A stretch of 64,000 nucleotides of DNA. Source: Spinacia oleracea. Lineage: Eukaryota; Streptophyta; Magnoliopsida; Caryophyllales; Amaranthaceae. Each line of letters starts with the position of its first letter. Positions within the stretch are counted from its first letter, which is position 1. The notes below the pieces were generated by a model. It was given only the letters and a program-made list of their open reading frames with translations, was not told the DNA's origin and searched no databases. A program made the translations under genes and the position numbers. The stretch spans positions 46,118,027 to 46,182,026 of the forward strand of contig NC_079491.1 in NCBI RefSeq assembly GCF_020520425.1, in the 5' to 3' direction. This document shows, one piece after another, positions 1 to 10,703 of the stretch.

Positions 1-414
1 ATAGTCTAGAAACTATTCTTGGTTGATAGGTACGTCTAAGAACTTATTAGGTAAACCTATCGATTTTGCCACGACATAAAAGGACTCCTTACTTATATCG
101 TTGAGTTTCACCAAAACTAACGTGTACTCACAATTATTTGTGTACCTTGCCCCTTTAGGACCAATAAGTAACACCTCGCTGAGCGAAAACTATTACTAGA
201 TTGATGTAAAGGATATCCAAGCAAGTGTATATTTTGGCATGGCACCTTATAACTCAATTTTTAAGTTTGGAACTTAAGGCTCTTACTATGTTGGTTAGAT
301 TTTAAGTGAACTAAAATCCTTAATCATGCAACATAATCAAGCTTTTGATCTCATGCATTTTAAGACATATTTAAAACAATAAATAACTTAAAGCATGCAT
401 AAGATAAATGTGAT

Positions 415-640
415 CTAGTATGGCCCGACTTCATCTTGAAGCTTTGACTTCAAAGTCCGTCTTGAAAATCTCCGTGGGAGGCACCATTTTCTTCAAATAG
501 GATAAGCTATAACTAATTACAACTATTTGATGGTACGCAGACCATATTTGAATTGAAAAATAACTTTGGTACTTTAGACCAATTACATTCAAATTAATGG
601 TACGCAGACCATATTTTCTATCCTATTTGGGCCATACTAG
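415..640 (-). ncRNA. Structured leader segment of Copia A3 (12-bp closing stem with three hairpins)
   Basis: A perfect 12-bp inverted repeat, CTAGTATGGCCC (415-426) and GGGCCATACTAG (629-640), extended by TGA/TCA past one bulged base, encloses three short hairpins. These are ATGGT-ACGCAG-ACCAT (530-545), TTGGT-n7-ACCAA (566-582) and ATGGT-ACGCAG-ACCAT (597-612). The same arrangement occurs in Copia A at 33068-33293 and, with two hairpins, in Copia B at 40661-40897. It lies in the untranslated leader between primer site and gag, where retroelements commonly carry packaging or dimerisation signals. That role is inference. Confidence 0.55.
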
Positions 641-1199
641 TCACTTCATAACCTGCAAAACAGTACATATACAATATATACCATTCACCCATTCATTATC
701 ATGAATGGCCCACATAGCTGGTTAGTAAAACACATTATGCATCACGTAAACATTTGCAGCAATTAATCAAGGGCACCAATAATCTACCAATTATTCAGTC
801 CTTATTAATTCTAATCAAGTTGTTTTAACCTTAAGGATTTGTAGACCTAATCAAGAGTTTATGACTAAAAAACGCTCCCACTTAAACCAATAAATTTATA
901 TGCTTTACTAATTTTAAACATAAAAATGTATTTCTAGTCTAACCGGAAACATACAAATTTAATTAAAATTTAAAGCTCATATAAATTTATAATTGAATCC
1001 AAAAAGTTTAATTTAATTTCAGTTATATTTAAATTAATTCATGATTTTAATTTTAGTAAAATAATTAGAATAAATAAAATTTATTATAATTACAATATTC
1101 AAAATTAAAATCCAAGAAAATAATTTAAATTATTAATTTTAAAATTAATTAAAATTACGTGAACTGAAATTTTCAAATTAAACATTCAAAACGATCTTT

Positions 1200-1800
1200 A
1201 ATCGTAACGCAAACACCCTACGCGTTGCACGCCCATGGGCCGCACGCACACAGCCATTGCTGGCCATGTGCGCGCAGCCCATGCGCTCGTCGCATAGCTG
1301 CTGCATCCCCATCGCAAGCCTCCGCACGCATTGGTGCTCGCTGCGCGCGCCAGCGCTCATCGCACGCGAGCTATCGCTCGCAGTGCGGGCGCGACATCGC
1401 TCGCTGGGCGCGCGACATCGCTCGCTGGGCGCGCGAGCCATCGCTCGCTGGGCGGGCGACATCGCTCGCTGTGCGCGCGAGCAATGCTGGCTGTGCGCGC
1501 GAGTCCTCGCTCGTTGTGCGCGCGAGCAATGCTGGGCGCAGCGCTCGTGGCACGCGAGCTTGCGCTCGCTGCGCGCGAGGCTGCGCGCTCTTGTGCGAGG
1601 CAGCGCGCGTTGTGGCGCAGCTCGCTTGCTGCCCACACGCGACTGCCTTGGCTCGCCCTTCGCCCATGCTCATTCGTCCATTGCTCGTGGCACACGACAC
1701 AAGGCAGGGCTGCTGCCTTGTGCTCGTGCACTACGCCCTTGCTCATTGCATTCGTGCCGCACGGGCGACGAGCTCCCTTGCTCGTCGTCGCATGCCCGCA
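1200..1800. repeat. GC-rich minisatellite in Copia A3 leader
   Basis: A sharply GC-rich island in a very AT-rich leader. It contains about four copies (1385-1480) of a 21-bp unit with the core GCGACATCGCTCGCTG, plus decayed units. The matching block in Copia A (about 32040-32335) has about eleven units. Because the unit is a multiple of three, long reading frames appear on both strands. These are a by-product of composition and not evidence of a protein. Confidence 0.85.
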
Positions 1801-2580
1801 TTATACAACACCCCTTAAGGGTAACACGAAGCGTCCATTGCTTCGTGCGTGCAAGTTTTATGAACGAATCGCATAAAAATTTAAAATTTATATTTAAAAT
1901 TAATGACAAATTAATAAATAATATTAATTTCATAATTTTAGGGCGAAAAAATCGAAAATTTATTATCCAATTGATTTCCGATTGTTATGGATTCAAGTCT
2001 AGGTCATAAAAATTTAAAATTTATCATAAATTTACAATTTTTATGGTGGTTTTTAATCAAAGGTTTCTAATTAAATTACAATTAATTATGAAAATCAAAT
2101 TAATTCTAAATTATTCTAATTTTCAACAAATTAATCATAATTACAAATTAGATTGCATAATTAACAAGACTAGGCATTCAAACTTGTTAAACATATGCAG
2201 TAGGTCAATCAAAAATTCAAGATTTATCAACAAGAATCGCAAATATTTAATTTAACATCTTAAATTTACGAAATTTTGCATTCGAAAAACTAAAACCTTC
2301 GAAAAGTCATAGTTAGGCTTCGAAATTGAGAATTATGGGTTCGGCAGAAAAACACTATTTTTGTCAAAATTTTAGAATGCCTTTTACATGCGGAATTGAC
2401 ACAAAAATCACTCAATTCGGATGAGTAACGAAGAAACTGCCGAAAAACTGCGTACGTATAATTAAATAAACGCAATTTGCAATTAATTAACAATTACGAA
2501 AATTAATCACCCCTTTTAATTCTTGCAAATTTGTAATATTTAACCATGTTCATGCAATTTAGATTATGAAAATAATAAGG

Positions 2581-2594
2581 GGCTCGTGATACCA
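2581..2594 (-). promoter_or_regulatory. Primer-binding site of Copia A3
   Basis: On the minus strand this reads TGGTATCACGAGCC, one base inside the LTR end. It matches the 3' end of plant initiator tRNA-Met (site TGGTATCAGAGCC) except for one extra C after TGGTATCA. Confidence 0.75.
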
Positions 2595-2595
2595 C

Positions 2596-3679
2596 TGTAA
2601 GGTTATGATACATATGACATTACATAGATCATGCGGAAACAACCATTAACCCAGGACAACATATTATTTACACATAATCATATAGCATAATTTAGATGCA
2701 TACTCTTTGTTGCGTGCCCTCCCTAGCTGCGCCCGAACCGAACAAGAACAAGTCTTTAGGACTCCAAGTGTCGTCCCTCCGTAGATAGTCCACAGCACGT
2801 CCGGATCCGCCTTAAGATTGACCAACTAGAATCGCCCTTAAGGTACTAGAAAATTTCGGCACTTTATGAGCAAGATGTGTGCTTTAATTTTCTCTCAAAA
2901 AACTCACTTTTGAATACTTTGAAACTTGTTATAAATTGTGAGCCCTAGCCTCATATTTATAGGGGTATGGAAAGGGAATCGAAATCCTATTCAAATACAA
3001 ATTAATTAAACCTAGAATCCTACAAGAACTCTAATTTAATTAATTTATCAAATAGAATTAGGAATTTAATCATTAACCGAACTCTGCATGTTTTAGGAAA
3101 CGTGCACGAACACAAACACTTGCACACACACGCACGGCTGCCACGATGGGCCCCATGCGTGCGCGCGAGCAGCAGCCCACGCAGCGCCCGCGCGCGCTGC
3201 GCGCTGCGCGTGCTGTGCGCGTTGTGCGCGCTGCGCAGCCTGCTGGGCCTGGCCTTGCGCTGGGCCTGGCGTGGCTGTTTGTGCGGCGCGCTTGGCTTCC
3301 TGGGCGATGGCCTGGCTTCGTGCTGGGCCTCGTCCGGCAGGCCTCGTCCGATGCTTATTCGTACGATGCGCTTCCGATTAAATTTTCCGATTCCGGAATT
3401 CATTTTCGATACGAACAATATTTAATATTTCCGATTCCGGAATTAATTTCCGTTTCGAACAAATATTTAATATTTCCGTTTCCGGAATTATTTTCCGATT
3501 CCGGTAATATTTCCGATTCTGACAATATTTCCGTTTCCGGCAATATTTCCGATTCTGGCAATATTTCCATTTCCGATAATATTTTCCGATACGTACCATG
3601 TTTCCGTTTCCGGCAACATCTACGACTTGGATAATATTTATATTTCCGATACGATCCATATTTCCGTTTCCGGCAATAT
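2596..3679 (-). repeat. LTR of Copia A3, inner part (U3 remainder, R, U5)
   Basis: Begins (minus-strand end) at TGTAAGG, immediately next to the primer site, and follows the Copia A LTR. A minus-strand TATA box lies near 2954-2962. A GC-rich block and a run of GGAAAT-type short repeats (3366-3679) follow. It stops at 3679, where the CACTA element entered. The last three bases, TAT (3677-3679), are the target duplication of CACTA copy 1. Confidence 0.88.
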
Positions 3680-3697
3680 CACTAGTAGAAAAAACCC
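3680..3697 (+). repeat. Left terminal inverted repeat, CACTA copy 1
   Basis: CACTAGTAGAAAAAACCC, 18 bp, the perfect inverse of the right end. The same sequence is at 10280-10297 in copy 2. Confidence 0.92.
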
Positions 3698-3704
3698 CTG
3701 TTGC

Positions 3705-3925
3705 AACCCCCTTGTTGCAGCGTACATGTAATAATACGCTTCAACAACCAGTAGGTCAACGCGGGTCAAACTTTATAAAGGGTTGTTGCAGCGTACAAAT
3801 TAATTGCCCGCAGCAAGAGAGTTTTTTGCAGCGTACAAAGTAAAAGCCCCCTGCAATAGCCCATTTATTTTGCAGCGTACAGATAAAAGCCCCCTGCAAT
3901 AAAATTTTTTCGCTGCAAAGCTAAT
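3705..3925. repeat. Left subterminal repeats, CACTA copy 1
   Basis: Four copies of GCAGCGTACA in direct orientation (near 3717, 3786, 3826, 3872), several followed by a degenerate partner such as CCCCCTGCAATA. Repeated at 10305-10525 in copy 2. Known CACTA transposases bind subterminal repeats of this kind; binding here is inferred. Confidence 0.75.
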
Positions 3926-3954
3926 TAAGAAAAACATTTCATCTCAAACCTAAG

Positions 3955-4087
3955 GACCATTTCCACGCTCAGTACTCCCTCTTCTTCCCTCAGCTTTCCC
4001 TGCGTACTCTCTCACCTCCTCATTCTTCTTCTTCTTCATCTGCTCTCTTTCTCTCTCTAATTCGTGGTTTTTTTGGGTTTTTTGCAA
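3955..4087 (+). promoter_or_regulatory. Pyrimidine-rich, 5'UTR-like tract upstream of the captured PHD exon
   Basis: A long CT-rich stretch (repeated CTTCTTC and CTCTCTT) of the kind seen near plant core promoters and in 5' leaders, then a T-rich run ending GCAAG that could act as a splice acceptor. It may be the captured 5' end of the gene that gave the PHD exon. Repeated at +6600. Promoter activity is not shown by the sequence. Confidence 0.35.
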
Positions 4088-4103
4088 GTAATTGTTGAAA
4101 TTG

Positions 4104-4260
4104 GGTGAGGAGTGTGGATCTGGGAAGAATGCTCCTGATTTATTGCTCTGCGACGGTTGCGATCGAGGCTACCATTTATATTGTCTTAAGCCTATTCTGG
4201 CTGCTGTTCCTAAAGGCTCCTGGTTTTGTCCGCCTTGCTCCGGTGGCAAGAAGCCCAACA
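4104..4260 (+). pseudogene. Captured PHD-finger exon (ATXR5/ATXR6-like), CACTA copy 1
   Basis: The reading frame contains [20 protein letters not shown], then GYHLYC and WFCPPC. This is the PHD zinc-finger pattern and is closest, from memory, to the PHD of plant H3K27 monomethyltransferases ATXR5/ATXR6, which bind the histone H3 tail in the nucleus. Seven of the eight zinc ligands are present. The first Cys of the C4HC3 set is replaced by Gly (GGT before GAG GAG TGT). The exon ends in a good donor (A|GTATGT at 4260/4261) in phase 1. No SET domain follows and there is no in-frame ATG upstream, so this is a fragment. Confidence 0.78.
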
Positions 4261-5030
4261 GTATGTTTCTGGGTTCTCTTTATTTTCATTTAATTTTATC
4301 TGAAATTTTGTGGGTCTTGTTTTCTCGTGCTTATACGCCATTTTACATTAATTTCAGCTAGAAATTTGTGGGTATTTTGATTGCTGAAGTTGGTCGGATT
4401 TAGATGTTATAATCAATTGTTCTGATTTTGGGTTTTGATCTATTTTAGGATTAATTGGGTTAGCAGTCTGTTAGTAGTTGATTTGATTTTCTGGGTTTTG
4501 TTAATTTGGTGAAATAGCTTAATATTGGATTGAATTGAAATTAGGGTTTGTTCCAGACAATCCCGATTTTAAAGATCGGATTAAATTGGGAAAGTACATT
4601 TGGGGAAAATGGGTGAAATGGTTTATTGCTTCAAATTGGAGAGAGAATCTAGTGGTGCATTGCTGGAACAAATGGTGAGATATGACACATTGCAATTTGC
4701 AAATAAAAAAATTGAGTGCTTTGCATGTTGATTTGGTTGAATTGTTGGAAATTGATCATTGCTTAGGTGGTCCAATTCTTGTAAAAATCCGTTGTTGGAC
4801 TTGATTAATTGTCTTTAATTGTTCAAAATTATGGTTTCGAACTTTTGATTATTGAGTTTTCTAATGATTTTCATCCTTCTGGCTTTTGCACATTTAAGGT
4901 ATCCTTTTTATAGATTATATTTACTCACCATTTTTGCTCTGGTTGCAATAAAGGAAGGGAAAGGTAATTGATTAAGGGGACTGCGGTTTGTTATAACAGC
5001 TACTGTGCTTGACTTTTTGTGTTATTTCAG

Positions 5031-5183
5031 CAAATCAATCAAATGATTGCGGATGTTGACAAGGATGGAAGTGGTGCCATTGATTTCGATGAATTTTGTC
5101 ACATGATGACTGCTAAAATCGGAGAAAGAGACACTAAGGAAGAATTAATGAAAGCATTTCGTATAATCGACCAAGATAATAAT
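5031..5183 (+). pseudogene. Captured centrin (caltractin) EF-hand exon, CACTA copy 1
   Basis: A 153-bp, 51-codon exon bounded by TTATTTCAG (acceptor, to 5030) and GTAAAC (donor, 5184). It encodes one complete EF-hand, loop [12 protein letters not shown], followed by the linker [13 protein letters not shown] and the first residues of the next EF-hand (IIDQDNN). This is the central part of plant centrin, a calcium-binding protein of microtubule-organising structures and nuclear pores. It is open with no stops but lacks the rest of the protein (about 170 aa in the family). The exon is phase 0 at both ends. Joined to the PHD exon it reads out of frame and stops within about ten codons. Confidence 0.82.
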
Positions 5184-5445
5184 GTAAACCTCTGTTTATT
5201 CTTGTTTTAGTGTCTTATTTCAGTCATCAGTGATTTGTTTTGTCTATTTGACCAATCTAGATTTTCCAGGTTTACGTACTAATCTTCTTTTGTGATATAA
5301 AAGTACAATCTCTGCATCTGTTTCCAGATTCTTTACTTGTAGATTTCCAATATGTAGTTCAAAATCCCCATATATATATATTGCAGGCCATTTTGGTAAT
5401 TCCAGCTGTTATCTTACCTAAATATTGTATTGTTATCTGCTACAG

Positions 5446-5672
5446 GAACACTAATGTCCCTGTCTTCCCTGAAGAAGTATGTGTCACCTAGTTGGGGGCA
5501 GCCATTTGTAGGAGCTAGCATTTTGGCAGTTTCAGGGAATGGAGCTAGCATTTGGAGAGAGGCTGAACTTGAATCTTGGGACGACAAACTCAATAAAGGC
5601 CTGGTTGTATTTCGTGACGATGGAAGCTCAGAGACGGTGGGGGCAGAAGCAATGTCATTATCATTCGAGTGA
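5446..5672 (+). pseudogene. Captured exon of unknown gene (possible Tudor-like segment), CACTA copy 1
   Basis: A good acceptor (CTGCTACAG) opens a 75-residue frame ending in TGA at 5670-5672. Recognisable stretches are WGQPFVGASILAV, WREAELESWD and GLVVFRDDGSSETVG. Alternating hydrophobic strands with WREAELESW resemble Tudor-like beta-barrel segments in plant RNA-processing or CCCH/G-patch proteins, but I cannot name the source. The exon needs one base from the preceding exon. The PHD exon supplies exactly that phase, whereas the centrin exon does not. Confidence 0.55.
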
Positions 5673-5785
5673 CAGATCGAAGTAGACTGATCATAAGGTT
5701 AGAAGTTGTTCACTCTTCTCTTTTCATGCTATTTGACATCTTGTAGCTTCATTTTTGTAACATCTTTAAAGATTTATTATTATAG

Positions 5786-5845
5786 ACTCTACGAAGGCTT
5801 GCTCAGAACCGTGAGGCAGCAAGGAAAAGCCGGTTGAGGAAAAAA
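5786..5845 (+). pseudogene. Captured bZIP basic-region exon (TGA-type), CACTA copy 1
   Basis: A 60-bp exon between ATTATAG and GTAAGA encodes TLRRLAQNREAARKSRLRKK. This is the DNA-contacting basic region of plant TGA/PERIANTHIA bZIP factors, with the invariant N-x7-R. The leucine zipper and DOG1-like domain that follow in the family are absent. Twenty residues without a zipper should not bind DNA as a normal dimer. Because it is so short, it is recognised by motif only, but the match to the TGA subgroup is very close. Confidence 0.82.
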
Positions 5846-6125
5846 GTAAGACATCTAATTTTGTTTCTTGCATGTACTTTGGTGTTGGTTAATTATTTAA
5901 TTTGTTTTCTCATTTAATTAATTAATGGAATTAGCTGAAGAAGGATTCCATGTGGGGAAAAAATAAGTCATAAAGCTAATATGAAAATCGGCTAAGTTTC
6001 TACTTGTTTTTATTTTTTGGTCTTTAACATGCTCTTGTATTATCTTTCTTTTTCTTTCCCTCCCTTTTTCTTTTTTGGAAATAGGCATAGGTTGTTCTTG
6101 GATTTGGGTGGAAATAGGCATATGA

Positions 6126-9100
6126 TTAGTTGTAACTTTCCAAGACTCAATCCAATCTATTTATGTACATTTGAGACTTGTTTGGCTATATAGGTCATAT
6201 TTAGGCTAAAATGACATTTTCGCTCCCAACTTTGAACTAATGAACCTAAGAACTCATTTCAAACTTACTATATGATTTATATGATTAGCTTTAACTTTCC
6301 AAGACTCAATCCAATCTATTTATGCACATTTGAGACTTGTGTGGCCATTATAGGTCATAATTAGGCTAAAATGACATTTTTCGCTCCCAACTTTGAACTA
6401 ACGAACCTAATGACTCATTTTATTCTTATTACATGATTAATATGCATAGTATTAACTTTATAAAACTCATTCTAATCTATGTATGCACATTTGAGACTTT
6501 GGTCGTTATAGGTCATAGTTAGGCTAAAATAAGTCATTTTCGCTCCCAATTCATAACTAGATAACCTAAGGATTCATTTCAAACTTATTACATGATTAAT
6601 ATGATTAGTTTTAAATTTCCAACACTCGTTCCAATCTATCTCTGCACATTCGAGACTTCTTTTGCCGTTATAGGTCATATATAGGCTAAAATGTCACTTT
6701 CGTTCCCAACTTTGAACTAACGAACCTAAAAACTCATGTCAAACTTAAATACATGATTCATATGATTAGTTTCAACTTTCCAAGACTTAATCCAATCTAT
6801 TTGGTTTAGCATATTTTGGAATTAGTATGTGTTTAAAATTATCCAACCCCAGGCTAAAATGACATTTTCGCTCCCAACTTTGAACTTAAGAACCTAATAG
6901 CTCATTTTAAACTTATTATATGATAAATATGCTTAGTTTTAAGTTTCTTAGACTTATTATAATCTATTTATGCACATTTAATGCTTGTTTTATCGTTGTA
7001 GGTCATATTTAGGATAAAATAAGGTATTTTCGCTCCCAACTTTAAAATAAAGAACCTAAGGACTTATTTTAAACTTATTAGATGTTTAATATGCTTAGTT
7101 TTAAGTTTCTAAGACTTATTCTAACTACTTATACACATGTAAGGCTTGTTTGGTCGTTATAGGACATATTTAGGCTAAAATGACATTTTCGCTCCCAACT
7201 ATGAACCAAAGAACGTAAGGACTCATTTTAAACTTACTAAATGTTTTATATGCTTATTTTTAACTTTCTAGGACTCATTCCAATCCATTTATGCACATTT
7301 AAGGCTCATTGTGTCGTTATAGATCATATTTAGGCTAAAATGACATTTTCGCTCCCAACTTTGAACTTAAGAACCTAATGACTCATTTTAAACTTATTAT
7401 ATGATAAATATGCTTAGTTTTAAGTTTCTAAGACTTATTTTAATCTATTTATGCACATTTAATGTTTGTTTTATCGTTATAGGTCATATTTAGGCTAAAA
7501 TGAGGCATTTTCGCTCCCAACTTTAAAATAAAGAACCTAAGCACTCATTTTAAACTTAATACATGTTTAATATGCATAATTTTAACTTTATAAGACTCGT
7601 TCCAATCTATTTATGCACCTTTAAGGCTCATTAGGTCGTTGTAGGTCATATTTAGGCTAAAGTGCCATTTTCGCTCCCAACTTTGAACTTAAGAACCTAA
7701 TGACTCATTTTAAACTTATTATATGATTAATATGCTTAGTTTTAAGTTTCTAAGACTTATTCTAATCTATTTATGCACATTTAATGCTTGTTTGATCGTT
7801 ATAGGTCATATTTAGGCTAAAATGAGGCATTTTCGCTCCTAACTTTAAAATAAAGAACCTAAGCACTCATTTTAAACTTAATACATGTTTAATATGCATA
7901 ATTTTAACTTTATAAGACTCGTTCCAATCTATTTATGCACCTTTAAGGCTCATTAGGTCGTTGTAGGTCATATTTAGGCTAAAATGACATTTTCGCTCCC
8001 AACTATGAACTAAAGAACCTAAGGACTCATTTTAAACCTACTAAATGTTTTATATCCTAGTTTTAACTTTCTAGGACTCATTCCAATCCATTTATGCCCA
8101 TTTAAGGCTCATTGTGTCGTTTTAGGTCATATTTAGGTTAAAATGACATTTTCGCTCCCAACTTTGAACTTAAGAACCTAAGGACTCATTTTTAAATTAT
8201 TATATGATTAATAAGCTTAGTTTTGAGTTTCTAGGACTTATTCTAATCTACTTATACCCATTTAATGCTTGTTTGATCGTTATAGGTCATATCTAGGCTA
8301 AAATAAGGCATTTTCGCTCCCAACTTTAAAATAAAGAACCTAAGCACTCATTTTAAACTTAATACATGTTTAATATGCATAATTTTAACTTTATAAGACT
8401 CGTTCCAATCTATTTATGCACCTTTAAGGCTCATTAGGTCGTTGTAGGTCATATTTAGGCTAAAATGACATTTTCGCTCCCAACTATGAACTAAAGAACC
8501 TAAGTACTCATTTAAAACCTACTAAATGTTTTATATTCTAGTTTTAACTTTCTAAGACTCATTCCAATCCATTTATGCCCATTTAAGGCTCATTGTGTCG
8601 TTTTAGGTCATATTTAGGTTAAAATGACATTTTCGCTCCCAACTTTGAACTTAAGAACCTAAGGACTCATTTTTAAATTATTATATGATTAATAAGCTTA
8701 GTTTTGAGTTTCTAGGACTTATTCTAATCTACTTATACCCATTTAATGTTTGTTTGATCGTTATAGGTCATATCTAGGCTAAAATAAGGCATTTTCGCTC
8801 CCAACTTTAAAATAAAGAACCTAAGCACTCATTTTAAACTTAATACATGTTTAATATGCATAATTTTAACTTTATAAGACTCGTTCCAATCTATTTATGC
8901 ACCTTTAAGGCTCATTAGGTCGTTGTAGGTCATATTTAGGCTAAAATGACATTTTCGCTCCCAACTATGAACTAAAGAACCTAAGGACTCATTTAAAACC
9001 TACTAAATGTTTTATATTCTAGTTTTAACTTTCTAGGACTCATTCCAATCCATTTATGCCCATTTAAGGCTCATTGTGTCGTTTTAGGTCATATTTAGGC

Positions 9101-9490
9101 TAAAATGACATTTTCGCTCCCAACTTTGAACTTAAGAACCTAAGGACTCATTTTTAAATTATTATATGATTAATAAGCTTAGTTTTGAGTTTCTAGGACT
9201 TATTCTAATCTACTTATACCCATTTAATGCTTGTTTGATCGTTATAGGTCATATCTAGGCTAAAATAAGGCATTTTCGCTCCCAACTTTAAAATAAAGAA
9301 CCTAAGGACTCATTTAAAACTTATTACATGTTTAATATGCATAATTTTAACGATCTAAGACTCGTTCCAATCTATTTATGCACCTATAGGCTCATTGGGT
9401 CATTATAGGTCATATTTAGGCTAAAATGACATTTTCGCTCCTAACTTTGAACTAAAGAACCTAAGGACTCATTTTAGACTATTAGGACAT
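6126..9490. repeat. 161-bp tandem array, CACTA copy 1
   Basis: About 21 units of roughly 161 bp. Each carries the landmark AGGCTAAAATGACATTTTCG, then CTCCCAACTTTGAACT and AACCTAAGGACTCATTTTAA. Landmark CGCTCCC positions run 6221, 6382, 6541 and so on to 9437. The first units are the most diverged. From about 7500 on, units repeat in a three-unit (about 481-bp) higher-order pattern. The array lies between the bZIP exon and the exon-like segment at 9575 and makes up half the transposon. No coding frame. Confidence 0.9.
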
Positions 9491-9574
9491 TGTCATTAGT
9501 TTCTTGAATGTTAAAATGTGATATTTAATTTGTATTTAATCTAATGTTTAATTTAAATTTCTGTTTTTGTAAAG

Positions 9575-9652
9575 GTCTACACTCCGAGGATTGCGCCTTA
9601 TGCGAGGAATTTGATGTGGTTCGTGAGCAATGGGCCAAGTTTTTTACCAGCA
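9575..9652 (+). pseudogene. Exon-like segment of unknown origin, CACTA copy 1
   Basis: After an acceptor-like TTTTTGTAAAG, an open frame reads VYTPRIAPYARNLMW, followed by FVSNGPSFLP, and reaches a stop near 9672. The GC content and codon-like texture differ from the AT-rich repeat array before it. I do not recognise the protein. It could be a further captured exon or part of the original transposon. Repeated at 16175-16252. Confidence 0.35.
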
Positions 9653-9929
9653 AGTATTTATTATTGGCTTTAGCGCGCTTGATCGAGTTGGTTTAGTTGT
9701 TATAGAATAAATTTTATATTAAAATGTATGTTTATGTTGAAATTGGAACATATATTTAAATGTAATATGTGCACTTAATTTGGTTTTGGGATATATAGTA
9801 TACAAAACTCCAGTTGTTGTTTTTATATTTGTTATACAGGTTGCGTTATTCTATTATTGTTTTGACAGGTTTCTATATTTGGTGCAAGACACTCTAGGTA
9901 TCCCTAAACAAAATTAGAATTTTCCCGCC

Positions 9930-10259
9930 AAAAGTGCTTTGTTGCAGCGTACATATATATTGTACGCTGCAACAAGGGAAAAAAATTTCGCAAAAATTTA
10001 GACTTGTTGCAGCGTACAAATAAATGTACGCTGCAAAAAGTTGAGTCTTTTGCAGCGTACATATATATGTACGCTGCAACAAGTCCAAATTTTTGCCAAT
10101 TTTTTGGCACTTGTTGCAGCGTACATCTAAAAGCCCGCTGCAACAAATCACTTTTTGCAGCGAACTTGTACGCTGCAACAAGTTCAGACTTGTTGCAGGC
10201 CCCCCAGTTGCAGCATACGATGTACGCTGCAACAGGGGTCTAAAAGCCCGCTGCAATAA
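9930..10259. repeat. Right subterminal repeats and hairpins, CACTA copy 1
   Basis: Alternating GCAGCGTAC and GTACGCTGC motifs make strong hairpins near 9941-9973, 10005-10036 and 10051-10080, with weaker ones to 10235. About nine motif copies are in this end. Repeated at 16530-16859. Small reading frames on both strands here come from these inverted motifs and are not genes. Confidence 0.75.
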
Positions 10260-10277
10260 GGGTTTTTTCTACTAGTG
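10260..10277 (-). repeat. Right terminal inverted repeat, CACTA copy 1
   Basis: GGGTTTTTTCTACTAGTG, followed by TA and then the CACTAGTAG start of copy 2. The same sequence is at 16860-16877 in copy 2. Confidence 0.92.
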
Positions 10278-10703
10278 TACACTAGTAGAAAAAACCCCTG
10301 TTGCAACCCCCTTGTTGCAGCGTACATGTAATAATACGCTTCAACAACCAGTAGGTCAACGCGGGTCAAACTTTATAAAGGGTTGTTGCAGCGTACAAAT
10401 TAATTGCCCGCAGCAAGAGAGTTTTTTGCAGCGTACAAAGTAAAAGCCCCCTGCAATAGCCCATTTATTTTGCAGCGTACAGATAAAAGCCCCCTGCAAT
10501 AAAATTTTTTCGCTGCAAAGCTAATTAAGAAAAACATTTCATCTCAAACCTAAGGACCATTTCCACGCTCAGTACTCCCTCTTCTTCCCTCAGCTTTCCC
10601 TGCGTACTCTCTCACCTCCTCATTCTTCTTCTTCTTCATCTGCTCTCTTTCTCTCTCTAATTCGTGGTTTTTTTGGGTTTTTTGCAAGTAATTGTTGAAA
10701 TTG

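Larger units (their letters stand above)
3680..10277. mobile_element. CACTA DNA transposon, copy 1 (non-autonomous, carrying gene fragments)
   Basis: 6598 bp with 18-bp terminal inverted repeats beginning CACTAGTAG and ending CTACTAGTG. Clusters of the motif TTGCAGCGTACA in both orientations lie inside each end, as expected for CACTA (En/Spm) subterminal transposase-binding regions. No transposase (TNPA/TNPD-like) frame is visible, so it would depend on a partner in trans. Instead it holds pieces of at least four plant genes, all on the plus strand with splice borders, and a long 161-bp tandem array. The target is the LTR of Copia A3 with duplication TAT. Confidence 0.9.

Noticed and set aside
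6126..9490. CRISPR-like regular repeats
   Set aside because: Units are about 161 bp and contiguous without unique spacers; this is a plant tandem array.
9894..10256. Several frames with CCSVH/LLQRT-like repeats at the CACTA ends
   Set aside because: They are produced by inverted TTGCAGCGTACA motifs and occur on both strands.
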